A stretch of DNA of 14,682 nt from the NCBI GenBank assembly GCA_964637705.1, contig CAZWVM010000085.1, positions 1 to 14,682 on the forward strand. Reading direction: 5' to 3'. Below the pieces are notes generated by a model. It saw only the letters and a program-made list of their open reading frames with translations, made no database searches and was not told where the DNA came from. The translations under genes and the position numbers were made by a program. Origin of the DNA: CAZWVM01 sp964637705 (lineage in GTDB: Bacteria > UBA8481). Position 1 is the stretch's first letter. Each line of letters begins with the position of its first letter. This document shows positions 5,959 to 12,139 of this stretch, in pieces.

Positions 5959-7174
5959 GATCGAAGCCAAGGGAGAAGCGTCGTCGCCGGGTCGCTGGGC
6001 GGAAGTATTCCTGGCCTTCTTGAAACTGGGCCTGTCATCTTTCGGCGGGCCGATCGCTCACCTGGGCTATTTCCGGGCCGAACTGGTCGAACGTCGACGT
6101 TGGGTCACTGACAACCAATTCGGCCAACTGCTGGCGATCTGCCAGTTTCTGCCCGGCCCGGCCAGCAGCCAGCTGGGGTTCACTCTCGGATTGCTTCGCG
6201 CCGGTTTGCCGGGTGCGATCGCCGCCTTCGTCGCATTCACGTTGCCGTCGGCCCTTCTACTTGTGGCTTTCGCGGCCGCCCTGCCGTTGCTCTCCGGCCC
6301 CATGGGAGGGGCCGCGGTTCATGGTTTGAAACTCGTCGCATGCGCCGTCGTGGCCGATGCCGTCCTGGGCATGTCCAGGACGTTGTGCCCCGATGCACCG
6401 AGAAAGATGATCGCCGTTTCTTCCGCGGCGGCGCTCCTCGTCGCATCCTCGGCCCTGGCTCAACTGGCCGTCTTATTGCTGGCCGCGATTCTGGGGGCGT
6501 ATTTCCTCAGAGATGTAAACGCCTCTGACCGCGAGAACCAGCTGCGGATACCCTACGGCCCGCGAACCGGCGGCGTTCTGCTCGTGATTTTCGGCGGCCT
6601 GCTGCTCGGCTTGCCGGCCATGGCGACGGGCGAGCCGACGTATGCGTCGGTTGTGGAGGCGTTTTATAGGGCGGGCGCATTGGTATTCGGCGGCGGACAC
6701 GTCGTTCTGCCCTTGCTTCAGGATTCGGTGGTTTCCACGGGATGGGTCGCGCCCGAGCAATTCCTGGCCGGTTACGGCGCGGCCCAGGCGATCCCAGGGC
6801 CCCTCTTTTCCTTTTCGGCCTACCTGGGCGCCGTGTTGGCGCCTGCACAAGGCAAATACCTCATGGCGGCGACGGCGTTGGTCTTCATGTTTCTGCCCGG
6901 GTTTCTGCTGGTCGCCGGCGCTCTTCCTTTTTGGCGCGCCGTTTCACACAGCCCCGGCGTGAGCCGGGCGATCGCCGGTGTCAATTCGGCCGTGGTCGGA
7001 CTCCTCGGCGCCGCCCTGTACAACCCGATATTCACATCGGGCATAACCGGCTCCGCGGATCTGGCCGTCGCCGTTGTTGCGTTCGGCCTCGTGGCCGTCT
7101 GGCGCGTGTCGCCGCTTTTCGTCGTGCTGTGGTGCGTCGTGGCCAGCATGGCGCGGCTCGGATTCTTCCCGTGA
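5957..7174 (+). CDS. chrA: Chromate transporter ChrA, two-domain (CHR family)
   Basis: This 405-residue inner-membrane protein has the usual length for two-domain CHR proteins, which export chromate in proven cases. The N-terminal CHR half shows FLKLGLSSFGGPIAHLGYFR and ICQFLPGPASSQLG; the second half (from about residue 235) repeats them as FYRAGALVFGGGHVVLPLL and YGAAQAIPGPLFSFSAYLG. About ten membrane segments are apparent. The start at 5957 puts the N-terminus just before the first CHR motif. Codon choice differs from the neighbours: Leu is mostly CTG with some TTG, and GAA and CAA are frequent, where flanking genes favour CTC, GAG and CAG. Together with the local repeats this suggests acquisition by transfer. 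No chrB-type regulator is adjacent, so actual chromate transport is inferred from family only. Confidence 0.92.
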   Translation: MIEAKGEASSPGRWAEVFLAFLKLGLSSFGGPIAHLGYFRAELVERRRWVTDNQFGQLLAICQFLPGPASSQLGFTLGLLRAGLPGAIAAFVAFTLPSALLLVAFAAALPLLSGPMGGAAVHGLKLVACAVVADAVLGMSRTLCPDAPRKMIAVSSAAALLVASSALAQLAVLLLAAILGAYFLRDVNASDRENQLRIPYGPRTGGVLLVIFGGLLLGLPAMATGEPTYASVVEAFYRAGALVFGGGHVVLPLLQDSVVSTGWVAPEQFLAGYGAAQAIPGPLFSFSAYLGAVLAPAQGKYLMAATALVFMFLPGFLLVAGALPFWRAVSHSPGVSRAIAGVNSAVVGLLGAALYNPIFTSGITGSADLAVAVVAFGLVAVWRVSPLFVVLWCVVASMARLGFFP

Positions 7175-7246
7175 GGCCCCGCGGAGTTCGCGCTCCATCC
7201 GATTCCTGAGTTTACGTGGCGCTCGACGTCCCGGTTCCGGGCGGGC

Positions 7247-7295
7247 GTCTTGACACGGGTGTCTTGACACGGGTGTCTTGACACGGGTGTCTTGA
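7247..7295. repeat. 14-bp tandem repeat carrying TTGACA boxes
   Basis: Three identical copies of GTCTTGACACGGGT (7247-7260, 7261-7274, 7275-7288) are followed by a 7-base partial copy ending in TTGAAT. Each full unit holds a perfect -35 hexamer TTGACA (7250, 7264, 7278). Successive units also create GTGTC-TT-GACAC inverted repeats. The array lies between chrA and asnB, 40 bases before the asnB start. Confidence 0.9.
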
Positions 7296-7328
7296 ATCCT
7301 AGTCTCCCGACCCCGTTACTGTTACCCT
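7278..7328 (+). promoter_or_regulatory. asnB promoter region, two candidate -10 boxes
   Basis: The third TTGACA (7278-7283) is 16 bp from TAGTCT (7300-7305), giving a plausible promoter with a leader of about 23 bases. Alternatively TACCCT (7323-7328), a TAnnnT match, lies six bases before the ATG at 7335, the leaderless layout seen elsewhere in the window. No Shine-Dalgarno sequence precedes the ATG. Confidence 0.4.
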
Positions 7329-7334
7329 CCGCTC

Positions 7335-9242
7335 ATGTGCGGAATCGCCGGCATCGTCTTTCGCGACGGGCGCAAGCCCGACGTCGAGCTCTTGAAGCGG
7401 ATGACCTCGACGCTTGTGCATCGCGGGCCCGACGGGGAAGGCCACATCGCGCTCCCCGGCTGCGGCCTCGGCCACCGCCGACTCTCCATCATCGACCTCT
7501 CGGGCGGCGCCCAGCCGATGGCAAACGAGGACGAGAGAATCTGGGTCGCCTTCAACGGCGAGATCTACAACTTCCTCGAACTGCGCCCCGGGCTCGAATC
7601 CCGCGGTCACCGTTTCCGCACCCACTCCGACACCGAGGCCATTCTCCACCTCTACGAGGACCACGGGGCGGAGATGATCCCGCGCCTGCGCGGCATGTTC
7701 GCCTTCGGGCTATGGGACGCCCGCGAACGCCGCCTGCTCCTCGCGCGCGACCGCGCCGGGAAGAAGCCGGTCTACTGGTTCGAGGACGGGGACGGGCTCT
7801 ATTTCGCCTCCGAGATCAAGGCCCTTCTCACGCTCCCGAACTGCCCCCGCGAGGTGGATCCCGAGTCGATCGACTTGTATCTCACCTACCAGTCCATCCC
7901 CGGCGAGCGCACGATCTTCCGGGGCGTTCGCCGCCTGCCGCCCGCGCACCGCCTCACCTGGTCTCCCGACGGCGAGGCGCGGATCGAGAGATACTGGGCG
8001 GCGGACTGGTCGAAGAAGACGACCCTCTCCTACGAGGACGCGAAGCGCCGGCTGAGGGAACTGATCGTCGACGCCACGCGATGCCGTCTCATCTCCGACG
8101 TTCCCCTGGGCGCCTTCCTCTCCGGGGGCGTCGATTCCTCGGCGGTCGTCTCGGCCATGGCGGAGTGCTCCTCCGAACCCGTCCGCACCTTCTCGATCGG
8201 CTTCCCCCAGAAGGACTTCGACGAGACGCGCTACGCGCGGATCGTGGCGGAGAAGTTCGGGACGCGGCACGAGGAGTTCGTCGTGGAGCCGAGGGCGCTG
8301 GAGATCCTCCCGAAACTCGTCTGGCACTACGACCAGCCCTACGCCGACTCCTCCTGCCTGCCCACCTACTACGTCAGCCACGTCACGCGCCAGCGGGTGA
8401 CCGTGGCGCTCAATGGGGACGGTGGCGACGAGTTCTTCGGCGGCTACGAGCGCTACCGCGCGCTCCTCGTCAACAACCTCTATCGCTCCATGACGACGCC
8501 GGGCCTGCGCTCCCTCGTCGAGCGCGCGACGGAGGGCATCCCCGAGGGCTCGCGGAACCGCTCGATTCCCCGCAAGGTCCGACGCTTCGCGCGCGCGTCG
8601 CAACTCGCTCCCGACGAGTTCAATCTCTCGATCTTCGCCTACTTCGACCGCGAACGCCGCGACGCGCTCTACAGCCCGGCCTTCCGCGAGCGCCTCGGTG
8701 GCTACGACGCCGACCGCTACCTGCTGGAACTCACCGCCGGCCCTGAAGCGATGCGCGGTGCCGACCTCGTCGACCGCGTCCTGCGCGCCGACACGCTCAT
8801 GTACCTGCCCGACACCCTGCTCGTGAAGGTCGACGTCGCCTCGATGGCGGTCTCCCTGGAGACCCGCTCTCCCCTCCTCGACACCTCGATCATGGAGTTC
8901 GCAGCCTCCCTGCCGCGCGCGTGGAAAGTCGGGGCTTTCGGATCGAAGAAGATCCTGAAGGAGGCGCACCACGGGATTCTCCCCCACGCGGTGATGTACC
9001 GGCCGAAGATGGGCTTCAGCGTTCCGCTCGCCCACTGGTTCCGCGGCGACCTGCACGAATATCTCCGCGGCGTCCTTCTCGACGCCCGCTCCCTCGGCCG
9101 CGGCTACTTCGACGCGCGCGTCGTCGAGACGATGATCGAGGACCACCGGACGGGGCGCATCAACCACGCCTTCCGCCTCTGGGCGCTCCTCATGCTGGAA
9201 CTCTGGCACCGGGAGATCCTGGAGGGACCGGCGGGGATTTGA
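7335..9242 (+). CDS. asnB: Asparagine synthase (glutamine-hydrolysing), AsnB type
   Basis: This 635-residue protein has an N-terminal class II glutamine amidotransferase domain (about 1-215) with the catalytic Cys2 in MCGIAGI, and HRGPDGEG, LGHRRLSIIDL and FNGEIYNF. The synthetase domain (about 235-620) has the ATP-binding PP-loop SGGVDSS (263-269) and NGDGGDEFFGGYERYR. The reaction is aspartate + glutamine + ATP to asparagine or, in envelope-linked members, amidation of another carboxylate. Length and the C-terminal KMGFSVPLAHWFRG resemble the amidotransferases found in exopolysaccharide/exosortase loci, so the acceptor may not be free aspartate. The ATG at 7335 is fixed because Cys must be residue 2. 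It is preceded by the TTGACA tandem array and ends in a palindrome shared with the convergent gene. Confidence 0.93.
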   Translation: MCGIAGIVFRDGRKPDVELLKRMTSTLVHRGPDGEGHIALPGCGLGHRRLSIIDLSGGAQPMANEDERIWVAFNGEIYNFLELRPGLESRGHRFRTHSDTEAILHLYEDHGAEMIPRLRGMFAFGLWDARERRLLLARDRAGKKPVYWFEDGDGLYFASEIKALLTLPNCPREVDPESIDLYLTYQSIPGERTIFRGVRRLPPAHRLTWSPDGEARIERYWAADWSKKTTLSYEDAKRRLRELIVDATRCRLISDVPLGAFLSGGVDSSAVVSAMAECSSEPVRTFSIGFPQKDFDETRYARIVAEKFGTRHEEFVVEPRALEILPKLVWHYDQPYADSSCLPTYYVSHVTRQRVTVALNGDGGDEFFGGYERYRALLVNNLYRSMTTPGLRSLVERATEGIPEGSRNRSIPRKVRRFARASQLAPDEFNLSIFAYFDRERRDALYSPAFRERLGGYDADRYLLELTAGPEAMRGADLVDRVLRADTLMYLPDTLLVKVDVASMAVSLETRSPLLDTSIMEFAASLPRAWKVGAFGSKKILKEAHHGILPHAVMYRPKMGFSVPLAHWFRGDLHEYLRGVLLDARSLGRGYFDARVVETMIEDHRTGRINHAFRLWALLMLELWHREILEGPAGI

Positions 9243-9260
9243 GACGGGGCCCCCGTCTCA
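9240..9260. terminator. Palindrome containing both convergent stop codons
   Basis: TGAGACGGGG (9240-9249), a central C (9250) and CCCCGTCTCA (9251-9260) form a perfect inverted repeat. The outer TGA on the plus strand (9240-9242) is the asnB stop; the outer TGA on the minus strand (9260-9258) is the stop of the small minus-strand ORF. As RNA it gives an 8-bp stem with a 3-base loop. No T-tract follows on either side, so it is a candidate bidirectional terminator or 3'-end stabiliser. Confidence 0.6.
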
Positions 9261-9497
9261 GCCCGCGAGGTATTCCGCCGCCCTTTGCGCGAATCCGTCA
9301 TCCACGAGGAGCCGCAGGGCCTCACGGATCCGCTCGTCCCTCGGAGGATGATCGTGGATCCACGTCTCGATCTCCACGGCACGTTGTTGCCGCGACATGA
9401 GGCAGAGGTCGCGAAGCCGCCGGGCCAGCCGCCGGTCCTCCTTCAAGGCCGGGAGGAGTAACTCCAGCGCGTCGGACTCCGGGGGCGTCGGCGTCAA
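9258..9497 (-). CDS. Small hypothetical protein, coupled to the glycosyltransferase
   Basis: This predicted 79-residue protein starts at a TTG (9497) that overlaps the glycosyltransferase stop as TTGA, which fits translational coupling; no Shine-Dalgarno sequence is seen. The frame shows typical coding bias by hand count (G+C roughly 75, 50 and 82 percent at positions 1, 2 and 3), and its stop is one end of the palindrome shared with asnB. The product is charged and probably all-helical (LLLPALKEDRRLARRLRDL, IREALRLLVDDGFAQRAAEYL), without membrane segments. I do not recognise a family. Because the frame continues upstream inside the glycosyltransferase gene, the exact start is uncertain. Confidence 0.5.
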   Translation of the reverse strand: MTPTPPESDALELLLPALKEDRRLARRLRDLCLMSRQQRAVEIETWIHDHPPRDERIREALRLLVDDGFAQRAAEYLAG

Positions 9498-10198
9498 TCG
9501 AGGAAATTGTGCCGGAGGATGTGCCCGATCGCGGCGAAGCCGTCCCGCCAGGTGATCTTCTTTCCCTCCTCGTACGTGCGCCCGAAGTAGGAGATCGGTA
9601 TCTCGTAGACGCGCGCGCGCGCCTTCGCGACCTTGGCCGTCAGCTCCGGCTCGATCCCGAAGCGGTCCTGCTTCAGGTCGAGCTTGCGGAGAACCTCGGC
9701 GCGGAAGGCCTTGTAGCCCGTCTCCATGTCGGTGAGGTTCAGGTTCGTGCACATGTTGGACAGGAGGGTCAGCATCATGTTCCCCACGTAGTGCCAGAAG
9801 TAGAGGACGCGGTGGGGGCCGCCGAGAAAGCGCGAACCGTAGACGACGTCGGCATCGCCGGAGAGGATCGGAGCGACGAGGGCGGGGATGTCCTTCGGTG
9901 TATACTCGAGGTCGGCGTCCTGGATGAGAACGATGTCGCCGGCCGCGAGTTCCACGCCCTTTCGGAAGGCCGCTCCCTTTCCACCGTTCTTCCCGCAGAA
10001 ATGCGCGCGAACGCCCGCCCCGGGGTTGCGCTCGAGCCAGGCGCGGATTCTCTCCGGCGTGCCGTCCCGCGAACCGTCGTCGACAAGCAGGATTTCCCGC
10101 TCGGGCATGCCCACGTCGGCCTTCACCAGCCGGTCGAGGACCTGCTCGATCGTCTCCTTTTCGTTGTAGACCGGCACGATGATCGAGAGCTTCTTCAC
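9494..10198 (-). CDS. Family-2 glycosyltransferase, dolichol-phosphate mannosyltransferase-like
   Basis: This 234-residue GT-A enzyme has IIVPVYNEKETI (6-17), LLVDDGSRDGT (37-47), the acceptor/metal motif IQDADLEY (92-99, DAD at 94-96), YGSRFLGG and DMETGYKAFR (157-166). It likely makes a polyprenyl-phosphate sugar on the cytoplasmic membrane face. It is closer to the canonical DPM1 pattern than the one at 4625, so the two probably use different sugars or partners. The GTG start at 10198 has a strong AGGAGG ribosome site (10208-10213, 9-base spacing) and a TAGAAT -10 box upstream. It is followed by a coupled small ORF and preceded, 58 bp away on the same strand, by a lipoprotein gene. Confidence 0.88.
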   Translation of the reverse strand: MKKLSIIVPVYNEKETIEQVLDRLVKADVGMPEREILLVDDGSRDGTPERIRAWLERNPGAGVRAHFCGKNGGKGAAFRKGVELAAGDIVLIQDADLEYTPKDIPALVAPILSGDADVVYGSRFLGGPHRVLYFWHYVGNMMLTLLSNMCTNLNLTDMETGYKAFRAEVLRKLDLKQDRFGIEPELTAKVAKARARVYEIPISYFGRTYEEGKKITWRDGFAAIGHILRHNFLD

Positions 10199-10222
10199 GG
10201 GTGTTTTCCTCCTGGCGCGCCC

Positions 10223-10228
10223 ATTCTA
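10223..10228 (-). promoter_or_regulatory. -10 box for the second glycosyltransferase gene
   Basis: TAGAAT on the minus strand lies between the lipoprotein stop and the glycosyltransferase start, ten bases before the AGGAGG. The same hexamer is used upstream of yjbQ. No good -35 is visible, so it is either a weak internal promoter or chance. Confidence 0.35.
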
Positions 10229-10256
10229 CCGGACGTGCATTCCTCGAAAAGACGTT

Positions 10257-10736
10257 TCAAATGCCGAGATGCGATCGCGCATCGAGCGGTAGCGCCGTGT
10301 CGCGGCCGGGATCGACGAGGAACGGGTACCATACGTCCGACGAATCGTCATCGATGGAGCCTGTCCGGGCGAAGGAGCGGCCGTCCGGCCAGATGATCGT
10401 CACGGTCGCCGTGGTCGTCGTGTCGCGGTCCGGACCCGGCGCCCAGAAATGCACGCCGACGCGGTAGAGACCCGCATCGTGCGGCGGCCCGAAGACGACG
10501 ACCTCCCGGCCGCCTGACCGGCCCGTAACCGCTTCGCCTCCCGCAAGATCCGCCGCGGAACCGATGAAGGGGCGGGCGGCGGCCGTGTCTGCACTCCAGA
10601 GTTCCAGGTCGAGGTCGGCGTCGCCTTCCCAGGTCAGTTCCGCGCGCAGGGCATCACGCGGCGGCGACGGCGGCGAGAAAGGGCAGGTGCAGGCGGACGC
10701 GATGAAAACAAGCCCGAGTATCGCGTGGCGTTTCAT
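10257..10736 (-). CDS. Putative lipoprotein with a YfaP-like beta domain
   Basis: This 159-residue protein begins with a short lipoprotein-type signal, MKRHAILGLVFIASAC, with ASA-C as a permissive lipobox and Cys16 as the likely lipidated residue. A Pro/Ser spacer and a beta-rich domain follow. Segments LTWEGDADLDLELW, EVVVFGPP and GLYRVGVHFWAPG resemble the pattern of YfaP/DUF2135-type domains (W-x-x-D-x-D-L-D-L then G-x-Y-x-V-x-V); this is a motif-level resemblance only. The ATG at 10736 is chosen for its strong AGGAGG (10746-10751) at 9-base spacing; the frame stays open further upstream but without coding character or a second ribosome site. The molecular function is unknown. It may be co-transcribed with the glycosyltransferase downstream. 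Confidence 0.7.
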   Translation of the reverse strand: MKRHAILGLVFIASACTCPFSPPSPPRDALRAELTWEGDADLDLELWSADTAAARPFIGSAADLAGGEAVTGRSGGREVVVFGPPHDAGLYRVGVHFWAPGPDRDTTTTATVTIIWPDGRSFARTGSIDDDSSDVWYPFLVDPGRDTALPLDARSHLGI

Positions 10737-10810
10737 CAGCTTCTTCCTCCTATCCCGGGGTGCGTTCGCGGTTCGTGGGTCATGCAACTCATGATGATTG
10801 CGGCGCCGCT

Positions 10811-10853
10811 CAAGTCGCCGTCGCGAAGCCAGGAAGGCGGAGCAGGCGACTTG
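10811..10853. repeat. 9-bp inverted repeat with a 25-base spacer
   Basis: CAAGTCGCC (10811-10819) is the exact reverse complement of GGCGACTTG (10845-10853). As RNA this could form a hairpin with a purine-rich 25-base loop. No T-tract follows. Its role is unknown. Confidence 0.6.
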
Positions 10854-10957
10854 GACAGAGAGGCGAATCCACGGAAGGATGAGCCGAACGACAAGGGAGC
10901 GCTCCTGTTCGCATGAGTTACCGACTTTTCTTGCGTGCACCTCCATCCCGGCCCTCC

Positions 10958-10986
10958 TTGACTCCGGAACGGCCTCTCGATAAAGT
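10958..10986 (+). promoter_or_regulatory. Housekeeping-type promoter for tRNA-Val
   Basis: TTGACT (10958-10963, 5 of 6) and TAAAGT (10981-10986, 4 of 6) are separated by exactly 17 bp. Transcription would begin near 10993, giving about 50 bases of 5' leader before the tRNA. This is the best full promoter in the window. Confidence 0.75.
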
Positions 10987-11043
10987 GATTCTCGATGATG
11001 CGTCGGCGGCCCGCAACGGTTTTCTCCGCCGAGCATGCGATCC

Positions 11044-11117
11044 GGGCGCTTAGCTCAGCTGGCTAGAGCGTTCCCCTCACACGGGAGAGGTCACTGGTTC
11101 AAATCCAGTAGCGCCCA
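11044..11117 (+). tRNA. tRNA-Val (anticodon CAC)
   Basis: This 74-base cloverleaf has a 7-bp acceptor stem, GGGCGCT/AGCGCCC. The D-arm is GCTC/GAGC around AGCTGGCTA. The anticodon stem TTCCC/GGGAG has one T-G pair, and the loop CTCACAC gives anticodon CAC for GUG codons. The variable loop is 5 bases, the T-arm is ACTGG/CCAGT with loop TTCAAAT, and the discriminator is A. The 3' CCA is not encoded (CGT follows), so it must be added after transcription. Confidence 0.97.
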
Positions 11118-11138
11118 CGTCGATCGTGAACGTCGGAT

Positions 11139-11156
11139 CCACCCTCGGTGGGTTTT
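11139..11156 (+). terminator. Intrinsic terminator of tRNA-Val
   Basis: CCACC (11139-11143), loop CTC and GGTGG (11147-11151) form a hairpin followed by G and TTTT (11153-11156). It lies 22 bases after the tRNA 3' end. It is short but correctly shaped and placed. Confidence 0.65.
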
Positions 11157-11197
11157 CGCTCTTTGCCCTCGTGCTGGCCCATGGGCACAAGCCCGGT

Positions 11198-11461
11198 CTA
11201 GAAGTCGTCGCCCTCGTCGCCGCCCTCTTCCGATCCGCCCGACGTCGAAACCCACTGCACTCCCAGTTCCGACGCGATGTGCGCCTGGCCTTCGCCGGCA
11301 TACTTGTTGATGGATTCGACGGCGAACTTCTCGGACACCACCGGTTTCAAGGCCATGAAGACGGCAATGACCCAGACCGATATCAAGGAGGTCACCAGGC
11401 CGTATTCCACCATGCCCTGGCCGCTCTCGCGCTTTCTCTTCGTCAACATGCACCCGATCAT
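11198..11461 (-). CDS. Flp-type (type IVb) prepilin-like protein with an acidic tail
   Basis: This 87-residue protein has a basic leader (MLTKRKRESG) and a prepilin site fitting class III signals: cleavage after Gly14 would put Glu at +5 (QGMVEYG; Glu19), followed by a hydrophobic stretch of about 20 residues (GLVTSLISVWVIAVFMAL). Flp pilins are exported and assembled by Tad machinery into adhesive pili. After the membrane helix the protein continues for about 45 residues and ends in a Ser/Gly/Glu/Asp-rich tail, longer than the usual 50-65-residue Flp pilin. ATG 11461 is preceded by a weak GGGGTGG; the in-frame ATG at 11449 is an alternative. It lies 20 bp after a TPR-like gene. No Tad ATPase or TadV peptidase gene is in the window. 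Confidence 0.8.
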   Translation of the reverse strand: MIGCMLTKRKRESGQGMVEYGLVTSLISVWVIAVFMALKPVVSEKFAVESINKYAGEGQAHIASELGVQWVSTSGGSEEGGDEGDDF

Positions 11462-11481
11462 CGAATCGCCACCCCGCCCGA

Positions 11482-12042
11482 CTAGCGGGCGATCCTGGCC
11501 ACGACCTGGAGCCTCAGTCCCTCGCTCTTTCGTCCCAGGGCCGAGGTCCGGAATCTCTCGATCAGCCAGTCGAGCCGTTTCACGGCCCGCTCCGATTTCC
11601 CGTTGCCGTCGTCGGCGAGAGCCTGGACATACTCCCACAACGCCTCGTCGCGCGACTCCTCCGCGATGTCCGTCCGGTCGCGAATCAGGTTCAGGTATTC
11701 CTGGGCTTCGTTCCGTTGCGCTTCGTTCCCGGGATTCGTCTCGAGGTACCTCGCGAGAGCCTGTTCGGCCTCCGCGAAGCGTCCCAGTCCCAGGAAGGCG
11801 GCACGGCCGGCGTGGAAGAGCGCCTCGGTCGCGGAGGTGGAACGCGGATAGTCGTCGATCACCTTCCGGAAGAGCGCATACGACTGGGCCGGACTGACCT
11901 TGCGATACGCGGAATGAGCCTCCCTCAGCTCGCGGTCGGCGGCCCGCTCGTACGCGGCCGGCGGATTCTTGAGAATCCACCATCCCATCGAGAAGACATT
12001 CAAGACGAGCGCGAGCACGGCCAGGCCCCGAGTCACGAGCAT
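11482..12042 (-). CDS. Membrane-anchored TPR-like protein
   Basis: This 186-residue protein has an N-terminal membrane anchor (about 6-24, GLAVLALVLNVFSMGWWIL) and then a helical, TPR-like region. Segments such as SYALFRKVIDDYPRSTSATEALFHAGRAAF and FAEAEQALARYLETNPGN show the paired-helix pattern of tetratricopeptide repeats, which mediate protein-protein contacts. The soluble part is probably periplasmic. The ATG at 12042 is preferred over a GTG at 12057 because GGGAGG (12047-12052) lies 4 bases before it. It is followed 20 bp later by the Flp-type pilin gene, so a pilus or surface-assembly role is inferred from context only. It resembles the neighbouring gene at 12140 in architecture. Confidence 0.75.
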   Translation of the reverse strand: MLVTRGLAVLALVLNVFSMGWWILKNPPAAYERAADRELREAHSAYRKVSPAQSYALFRKVIDDYPRSTSATEALFHAGRAAFLGLGRFAEAEQALARYLETNPGNEAQRNEAQEYLNLIRDRTDIAEESRDEALWEYVQALADDGNGKSERAVKRLDWLIERFRTSALGRKSEGLRLQVVARIAR

Positions 12043-12058
12043 CGAACCTCCCGCCACA

Positions 12059-12064
12059 AGTCTA
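12059..12064 (-). promoter_or_regulatory. -10 box for the TPR/pilin pair
   Basis: TAGACT on the minus strand lies upstream of GGGAGG in the 97-bp gap between the two TPR-like genes. The -35 region is poor. It may give the TPR-pilin pair its own transcript. Confidence 0.35.
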
Positions 12065-12139
12065 GCGCGCGCGGGCGCGAAATGCGCGTCGCCGGGGCGG
12101 AAAAGAGGGTCTGTGTGAAAAGAAACACCGAGCGCGGGA

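Larger units (their letters stand above)
10737..11043. other. 307-bp non-coding region between the lipoprotein gene and tRNA-Val
   Basis: No convincing gene is present. The left end holds the lipoprotein ribosome site on the minus strand. The middle has a 9-bp inverted repeat (10811-10853) and a perfect 10-bp palindrome, GGAGCGCTCC (10896-10905). The right end holds the tRNA promoter. No promoter for the lipoprotein gene could be picked out. Confidence 0.6.

Noticed and set aside
7247..7295. Short CRISPR-like array
   Set aside because: The 14-base units are directly adjacent with no spacers and no cas gene is nearby. This is a simple tandem repeat.
7292..8746. 484-codon plus-strand frame overlapping asnB
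   Set aside because: It is Arg/Pro/Leu-rich and motif-free, while the asnB frame has every catalytic motif. It is a shadow of the strong third-position GC bias.
7710..9209. 499-codon minus-strand frame opposite asnB
   Set aside because: No ribosome site or recognisable domain; it is fully contained within the asnB coding region.
10737..11036. N-terminal extension of the lipoprotein frame by 100 codons
   Set aside because: The extension has no coding character. A strong AGGAGG and a signal sequence mark the ATG at 10736.
11044..11117. tRNA-Val as an integration site for a mobile element
   Set aside because: No integrase gene and no direct repeat of the tRNA 3' end were seen in the window.
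11126..11485. Plus-strand frame opposite the Flp-type pilin gene
   Set aside because: It overlaps the tRNA terminator and lies opposite the pilin gene, whose prepilin motif (QGMVEYG plus hydrophobic helix) is far more specific.
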